Positions 58,365 to 64,000 of a stretch of 64,000 bases of DNA are shown here, one piece after another. The stretch is from contig NC_045130.1 of NCBI RefSeq assembly GCF_007655135.1, positions 20,031,363 through 20,095,362 of the forward strand, given 5' to 3'. Source of the DNA: Punica granatum (taxonomy: Eukaryota; Streptophyta; Magnoliopsida; Myrtales; Lythraceae). The translations under genes and the position numbers were made by a program. The notes beneath the pieces are model-generated. The model saw only the letters and a program-made list of their open reading frames with translations. It had not been told where the DNA came from and searched no databases. Position 1 is the first letter of the stretch, and every line of letters begins with the position of its first letter.

Positions 58365-60682
58365 GACACCAAATTGCCGCTCCAGGTCCCGACACTTCCC
58401 TCATAGGTCCAGGGGACCCTATCGTTCGAGTATGGATCCCGGGTGGGAACGTCTATGACAAGCGGGGCATGAGGTGCGTCTACCCCGGCGAACCCGACAG
58501 CGACTTCTGCCGATACATATTCAATCACAACGGGGGAGGGCCCATCTTGTTTGCCTTCGCCCTCGCTTGACGTGCACACGGTGATCATGTTGATGGAAGG
58601 CCCCGGAGCCGATCCATGGTCGGGGAGAGGATTGGCCTGTACGTTCGGAGGCCTTACAGCATTGAATACGAGCTCCTTCGCATCGATCATCTCCTGAATC
58701 CTCTCCCTCAATCTCCAACAAGTGTCCAGGGTGTGCCCTGGTGCACCCCGATGGTATTCGCACTGCTTGCTTTGATCTTGGATGGTTGGATCGAAGCTTG
58801 GGCCAGGCGCTATTGTCCCGATCTTATCGCGAATTTGTCAGTAGATGTGGGAAAGCGGGACCGGCAGGGCCGGGTATTGTCGGCGAGGTCGCGGTTGTGC
58901 TGCACCGCCTTGTTGACTTTGCGGGGGCGGGACTCGTTGTGTCGGCTGAGAAGCCCTAGGAACAGGGGGTTGGTATTGAGGGGCTTGGGACGGAGTAGGG
59001 GCATAATGGTGGACGATAGGCGACGGCGCCGCAGATGGGGGTGGAGGCGGTAGTGCGGAATAGTAGATTGGTTGGGTAGAGGCTTGAGGCCGATATTGAG
59101 GCGCCTGCGGGGCGTAGGAGGGGGTCGTGGGAGGCGCCGCCGTGTAGTTCATCGAATATTGCCGAGGGACCTGTTGGGTCGTGTTGACGGTATTTACCGT
59201 AACTTCCTTTCCCCTTCTCCCGCTTGAAGACGATGATGTCGTGGGGACCTTCTTCGACGACTCATCTCCTTTGCTGGTGGGGTCCTCCATCCTTCCGAGC
59301 TTGATGCCCAAATCCAGCTTTTTACCAGCCTCGATGAGGTCGGAGAACGACGAAGTGTGCGCTAACAGGTGTGAATAGTACACTCCTTTCAGCGTGGAGT
59401 GGAACAATTCGATCTGTTGCGCCTCGCTGATTGGAGGGATGTGCTTTGCTGCTTGGGCCCGCCACTTGGCAGCATACTCCTCAAACTTTTGGCCCCGCGC
59501 CATTTCTTTCGTGCTTAACTCCAACAGGGTGGGAGGCGTTTCTGCGCAATACCGGTACTGGTCGGTGAACTTCCGAGAGAGGTCCTCCCACGTTGGGATG
59601 TCTTCGGCCTTCAGCGACATGAACCAATCGAGGGCCGATCCTGACAGGCTATCCTGGAAGGAGTGGATGACAAATTCCTCGTATTCCCAATACTGCAGCA
59701 TCTTCCCTCGGTAATGGCGGAGGTGGTGGCGCGGATCCGTCGTGCCTTCATAGGTCTTGAACTCTGGAATCTTGAACTTCGGGGGCAGACGCATGCCCGG
59801 GAATAGGCTACAGTCGCCATAGCGGGCGTCGGGACGAACATCGTTCGCTTGCAGGGCCAGTATTGTTTCCTCCATTCACTTCAGCCTACGCTCCTGTTCG
59901 GCGTCGGTCTCGGGGAAGAAGTGCGTCGGTGAGGCGAATTGGGCCGCATGGGTCGGTGTGCCCGATTCGTGGAAGGTGGTGTTTATGGGAGGCGGTGCCT
60001 GGTAAGAGAGGCCGATGTGAGGCTGTAGAAACGGAAAGGGAGGGAGCTCCGTGGCTTGAGGGAGAGTCGGAGCGGGCGCGGTGGTTGTCGGGAAAACCAT
60101 CGGCTGAGGTACCGTGTAGGCCACAGCCGGAGCCGGTATGGAAACGGGCGGAGGTGCTGACAGGATGTGCTCCGAGGATAGGAAGGTAGCCGGTGGAAGA
60201 GGGACGGCCGTGGAGGCCGGTGGTAGCGGAATTTGACTGGTGAAGGGATGGACCGTGGACGTATGCAGTGTTGGTGGTGCGGGAGCCTCAACGTTCTCCG
60301 GGGCTTGGTTCGGTGGAGCCCACGGGGTTGGATCAATTGTTGGCCCCGGTCCCGGCGGAGGTGTGGAGCTCGAGGAGGCCCGGTTAGGTCCTCTGAGCAA
60401 GGCGAGCAGCTCGGCCATGTTAGTGGCCATTTGGTTGACCGTGCCCTCGAGGGCCGCGATGCGGGCTTGGTCATTAGTGGCGGTGGAAGTTGGTGAGGCC
60501 GGAGGCAGGGGTGCCCCTGAAGGTGCCGGGGGCGGGAGATGCGTCGGAAGGGCGCCGGAATATGCCGGGAGTACGCCTGCAGGAGTAAGAGGTGGCAGGG
60601 CGTGTGTCCGCGGTGGTTGAGAGAGGGTCGGGACCGAAGGCTTGACTTCTTCGGAAACATCGACGTGATCTCCTTCCGCCAT
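58365..60682 (-). pseudogene. Gag of element D (two nonsense codons)
   Basis: ATG at 60682, in context CTCAGGATGGCGG. An N-terminal proline-rich part (about residues 20-270) contains a short heptad segment (ARIAALEGTVNQMATNMAELLALL). After it come the Retrotrans_gag-type domain (FKIPEFKTYEGTTDPRHHL, then YAAKWR) and a second proline/glutamine-rich stretch. A single knuckle of the Ogre form C-x2-H-x5-H-x4-C lies at 58762-58718. TGA at 59878-59876 and TGA at 58840-58838 interrupt one otherwise continuous frame; both look like CGA to TGA. It forms the particle in which RNA is packaged. Frames on the opposite strand are shadows. Confidence 0.9.
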
Positions 60683-60999
60683 CCTGAGACGCTGACGAGT
60701 CGGGTAGCGGTGCGACGCCAGTTGTGATCACCTAGATTCCAAGAATGTGTAAGGAAAAACATTGACATCTCAAGCGATAAACGAGGAATGAGCGAGAGAC
60801 AAAAAGTATGAGATGCATGGGTTTTCAAAATACTAATGTCATTACATTGATTAGCTTCAAGCTCCATAGTTTTACAAAATAGAACATTCGGAGGAAAAGA
60901 AAGGAACATAAGCGTAAAGCCGGCATCCCTTTGCACTCGGTGGCCGTTTGGAAGAGGCGTAGGTCCGAGCGAGGGCAAAAAAAGGCGCATCAGCTAATC
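60683..60999 (-). other. Spacer between ORF1 and gag with candidate splice acceptor
   Basis: Non-coding, AT-richer than its surroundings. The minus strand reads a T-rich stretch, then ...GGAATCTAG|GTGATC with the acceptor AG ending at 60732. From there the first ATG met is that of gag. Confidence 0.55.
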
Positions 61000-62499
61000 C
61001 TAGGGGTGGGCGAGGTCGCACGCCCTCTTGCGCACTCGATCTAACGGCGCGCTCAAACGGGCCATCTCCCGATCTAGATGCGCGACTCGGGCGCGTGCTC
61101 GAGTCAACTCTGTCTGAACCTCCCTGTAGTCCACGACCTCTGCGCAGGAATCGACGAGCTCACAACGGAGCCTATCTCGCTCCTCCCTAACGGCCCGAAG
61201 TTCCGCATGCATGGCCGCTTGGATGGAGCTTTCGGCTTCAGAAGCAAGGGTAGATGTAGCGCGAGGAGTCGGGGCGGCCTGGGACCATTGTGGTGGTGTC
61301 GATCCTTGCGGGTAGAACCGGGCCACGTATGCTGAGGTGGCGGAGAACGCTCGCTCCTCGTCGGTGGGGTGCTCGGGGAAGTACAGGCGCTGTATGGTGC
61401 TAACGTCCCGTTGGCGGCGAATCTCCCGAATCTGTAGGAATCTATCGGGGGCTATGGATGTAGAGTCAGCCCAGTGGATGCGGAAAGGTAGGCGGTCCGC
61501 GTCGGCCGGAATGTCCTGTAGGCCGCCGAGCTGTCTGATTACCCGGCCGGGAAATATGAGGGTGTTCCCCAAGTGGCTGAGAAGGGGAACTCCCACAATT
61601 CTGGGACATCCCGTGATCATGGGGCTGCCGGGATTCCATCGGGCGACCCATAAGAACCGTGCGGGCGTCAACTCACGCCAAAAACGCCTCCATTCCGAGA
61701 AGCTGTGCTCGGGCGGTGGGATGACTGGTGCAAGGCGTTCGATCAACGAACGCTCGTCGGAGATGAAGGAGAACGGATGTAATGAGCAAAAGGGGCGGAT
61801 GTGCGCAAGAAGCCAAATCTGAAGCAAGTGCGGGGATCCCCTCATCCTGCCGCACCGAACCTCCCTAACATAGTCAAGAGACCCGACGGTCTCGGCTAGT
61901 AAAGCCTCCACGTAACTATGGCCTCCTACCGCTTGGAGGACGACTTGAGCTATAGCCCCGTCAATGAGGTTCGGCGAGTACGGAAACAGGAGAGTGCCAA
62001 AGATCAAGAGTAGGAATCCATGGCAGGCATCGCGCTGATAGGAAGCCGTTGTAGGCGTCATTGCGCGGAGGAGCGTCCAATCGGAGAGCCATGCAATCCG
62101 GATGCCTTGATCCCACCTGTGATGAAGCTCCTCGTGGAAGTCTTGAGCGGGTATGCGGAGAAGAGTGGAGAGCTGACCCTGGACGGTGGTGAATGGATTC
62201 GACAAGAAGATGTCGTGGGTCGTGGGCGTAGGCCTCTGGATGAGTGCCGTGTATTCCTCGATCGTAGGTGCTAGCTCCGTCCCCTGCAAGTGGAATACTG
62301 CGTGCTCGGGATCCCAAAATTCGGCGGCGGTCCTCAAGAAGATCCAGTCTACCGGGGTCTCGATGAGCATAACCACGTCCCCGATGATGCCCCGGATGAA
62401 TGCGTGGTCTACCGGTCGGAGAGTCCTCCAGATGCGCATGATGTCCTGCCTTGGTGGCGTGATTGCTTCGAGTCTGAGACCGGGAGCCGGGCGGTCCAT
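61000..62499 (-). CDS. ORF1 protein of element D (DUF7745 / plant-mobile-domain-like), intact
   Basis: A 499-residue protein, ATG at 62499, homologous end to end with the element A protein. Shared motifs are ITPP (13-16), GDVVML (40-45), VDW, FWDP (61-64), QGTEL (72-76), EEY, LLLIFG, VGG, RGSP, LLSH and YFPEHPT. The C-terminal 60 residues form a charged coiled coil with a basic end. It is open although gag-pol of the same element has eight lesions. No enzymatic motif is visible. Candidate roles (nucleic acid binding, Gag partner, host interaction) are guesses. A consensus donor CTAG|GTAAGG overlaps the bases just before the ATG (donor G at 62505). Confidence 0.87.
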   Translation of the reverse strand: MDRPAPGLRLEAITPPRQDIMRIWRTLRPVDHAFIRGIIGDVVMLIETPVDWIFLRTAAEFWDPEHAVFHLQGTELAPTIEEYTALIQRPTPTTHDIFLSNPFTTVQGQLSTLLRIPAQDFHEELHHRWDQGIRIAWLSDWTLLRAMTPTTASYQRDACHGFLLLIFGTLLFPYSPNLIDGAIAQVVLQAVGGHSYVEALLAETVGSLDYVREVRCGRMRGSPHLLQIWLLAHIRPFCSLHPFSFISDERSLIERLAPVIPPPEHSFSEWRRFWRELTPARFLWVARWNPGSPMITGCPRIVGVPLLSHLGNTLIFPGRVIRQLGGLQDIPADADRLPFRIHWADSTSIAPDRFLQIREIRRQRDVSTIQRLYFPEHPTDEERAFSATSAYVARFYPQGSTPPQWSQAAPTPRATSTLASEAESSIQAAMHAELRAVREERDRLRCELVDSCAEVVDYREVQTELTRARARVAHLDREMARLSAPLDRVRKRACDLAHP

Positions 62500-63080
62500 C
62501 CTTACCTAGATGGAGGAGATGTCGGCTTAATGTTTTTAGAATCAAATCAATGCAAATGTCCTAATTTTTTTTCGAAAAGAATGTATGCAGTGCGGAAAGA
62601 TAAACTATAGTTGTGTTCTTTACAGTATACATCGCTCTTTCTTACAAAAACAACAAAATGCCCGTCCTAAAAAAACTACGGGTTGACTCAAGGACTCGAC
62701 TTTTGGGTCGGTTGACGGCATGGAGGTAAAAGTTGGTCCAGCATGACGGTCCCTGTGTATGCATGGTTTTCGGTGCTACTGGGAGAACCGCTAACTAGGG
62801 ATGGGGGCTCCCGACTCAAGGGTGTGAATTCCTTGAAATCGAGCGAGGATCTCTGGGGGCCGGTTCGGTGGCATAGCCGACTCGATCCGTTCCCTTACTC
62901 GGAACCTCTGACTAACCTAACTTCCTATATTGGTGCCCGTGGGATGTCGGACAAGGTCCTTAAGAAGCTAGCATGATATGCAATGCATGCGTGAAATAAA
63001 TGTGCTTGAAAATAAATGTCCGGAAAGCGGTAAATAAACATGCAAGCAAGCAAACGGAATCGAGCCCGAACCCTCTAAAA
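62500..63080 (-). other. Untranslated leader of element D
   Basis: Non-coding. Blocks such as ATGGGGGCTCCCGACTCAAG (62802 region) and GCGGTAAATAAACATGCAAGC (63027 region, the latter partly) are shared with the A and B leaders although the subfamilies differ, so these may be cis-acting signals. Confidence 0.6.
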
Positions 63081-63098
63081 TCCCCAGTGGAGTCGCCA
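63081..63098 (-). other. Primer binding site (tRNA-Arg type), element D
   Basis: Same 18 bases on minus as in A and B; 3 nt from the LTR end at 63102. Confidence 0.92.
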
Positions 63099-63101
63099 AG
63101 C

Positions 63102-64000
63102 TGTGCGCACCCGAATTTAATCTCGTCGGTGCACGCATGCGCGCGCCTAAGCAAACGGGGCTTGGGAGTATCCACCTTCCCGTGGGGATGCGCGACGGAC
63201 GCGCGTGAGAAGGAGTCGCCACTTACTGTTTACAACCCGTAGGTCGAGGGCCGTTGAGTCGCCCGGGTCTAGGGGTACGGGGTACACCTAAATGCTAAGA
63301 CAATGGTCGTACGGAACCGGAAATTCCGAATTCGGGGGTTCTATTACGTGCGGGCCTATATCCCGCATGCCCTCTCGGTACTCTAGCTTGCTAGGCTTGC
63401 CATTTTGGTTATTTACAGCGTGATTTAGAGTTGCGCTCGACTCGCCCGTTTTGACACCGTAAATTCGATGAATTGATCAAGTTGGGCCAAGAGTCCGAAA
63501 GATGAATAGGCTTGTGCATCGAGGAGTCGGTTCACTATCTTAGCGTTACAGTTCATCGAACCGTGATGGTTGATTCCCTGCGTGAACCGAAACCACGAGT
63601 ATCCAAGCTTACTCACCCTTTGGTGGCGATAGACCAACTTAACCGATCCAGCACTCGGACCTCTTGCTCACCGATCGGGGATCCTTACAAGGAGATGGAT
63701 GAACATACAAATAGAATCCTCACAATGTTCTCTTGAACAATTACAAAGTTAACCGAATAAGTAAATGGATCCTGATCGGTTTGCATTGGGCCACTATTCC
63801 GCTCCGACTCACCGTGCATTTTGAATAACCGATAAATGAATTAAGGCAACGCGGGCTCAAGGAGCCGGGGGTCGGGTCCGATTGAAAAAAGGTTTGCAGG
63901 AGAATCGGTTGATTCCCACTGTAACCGTTGGGCCGATCGAGCTCCCGGGTGATATCTAAACCCGTTTCACGCGCTCAATCCAAATCCGCCTTCCACATAG
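63102..64000 (-). repeat. 5' LTR of element D, 3' part only (cut by window edge)
   Basis: 899 bp matching 45858-46750 of the 3' LTR with few differences. The U5 primer-site-like TGGCGACTCC is at 63212-63221 (minus). The rest of the LTR lies beyond the window. Frames 63425-63637 and 63512-63736 recur identically or nearly so at 46181-46393 and 46268-46585 because both are LTR copies, not because they are genes. Confidence 0.92.

Larger units (their letters stand above)
45858..64000 (-). mobile_element. Element D: autonomous-type Ogre/Tat retrotransposon, decayed (right end cut by window)
   Basis: Read on minus: 5' LTR (from beyond 64000 to 63102), primer site, leader, ORF1 (62499-61000), gag-pro exon (60682-57023), intron (57022-56808), RT-RNase H-integrase exon (56807-53392), 3' UTR with hairpins and a 1.4-kb array, polypurine tract and 3' LTR (50712-45858). 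The interior is 12.4 kb; the whole element would be about 22 kb. The second RNase H and the protease-RT intron are hallmarks of the Tat/Ogre lineage. Gag-pol has five nonsense codons and three frameshifts, while ORF1 is open. Confidence 0.93.

Noticed and set aside
63425..63736. Conserved small genes repeated at 46181-46585
   Set aside because: Both places are copies of the same LTR of element D, so identity reflects LTR duplication.

Overview
The window looks like heterochromatic nuclear DNA of a flowering plant, probably a eudicot. I see no host gene, rRNA or tRNA. Essentially all of it is nested LTR retrotransposon sequence. The long elements are Ty3/gypsy of the Tat/Ogre type: LTRs of 4.6-5.4 kb, a primer site matching the 3' end of tRNA-Arg, an extra ORF1 upstream of gag, two RNase H domains and an intron between protease and reverse transcriptase. 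One element is Ty1/copia of the Angela/BARE type. The ORF1 proteins resemble uncharacterised proteins I loosely associate with Myrtales such as pomegranate; that species guess is weak.

Layout. (1) 1-17470: element A, minus strand, cut by the left edge. It has a 5' LTR at 12165-17470, a primer site, an intact ORF1 (10092-11582) and a long non-coding 3' part. It carries no gag-pol. A complete solo LTR of the same family (3024-8415) sits inside it with a perfect 5-bp target duplication, GCGTG. (2) 17471-19749: plus-strand LTR remnant E, into which A and C inserted. (3) 19750-20388 plus 37653 to about 39668: LTR fragment C, of the same subfamily as element D. (4) 20389-37652: element B, plus strand, inserted in C and complete from LTR to LTR. 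It is a second ORF1-only element, with ORF1 broken. (5) About 39668-45341: a copia element lacking its 5' end, with one nonsense codon in RT, an Asn at the first integrase catalytic position and an intact 3' LTR. (6) 45342-45857: LTR remnant F (minus). (7) 45858-64000: element D, minus strand, an autonomous-type Ogre/Tat element with gag, protease with G-patch, RT, two RNase H domains, integrase and ORF1. Its gag-pol is dead (five nonsense codons, three frameshifts) but its ORF1 is open. Its 5' LTR runs off the right edge.

How the parts fit. A and B keep only what is needed in cis (LTRs, primer site, polypurine tract, 3' UTR structures) plus ORF1, so they probably depend on gag-pol from D-like relatives. 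That makes ORF1 the one coding region this family preserves. Both intact ORF1 copies and the broken one have a consensus splice donor a few bases upstream of the ATG. D has a plausible acceptor just before the gag ATG, which suggests ORF1 may be an optional intron. Two hairpin families whose stems change in compensating ways recur across A, B, C and D.
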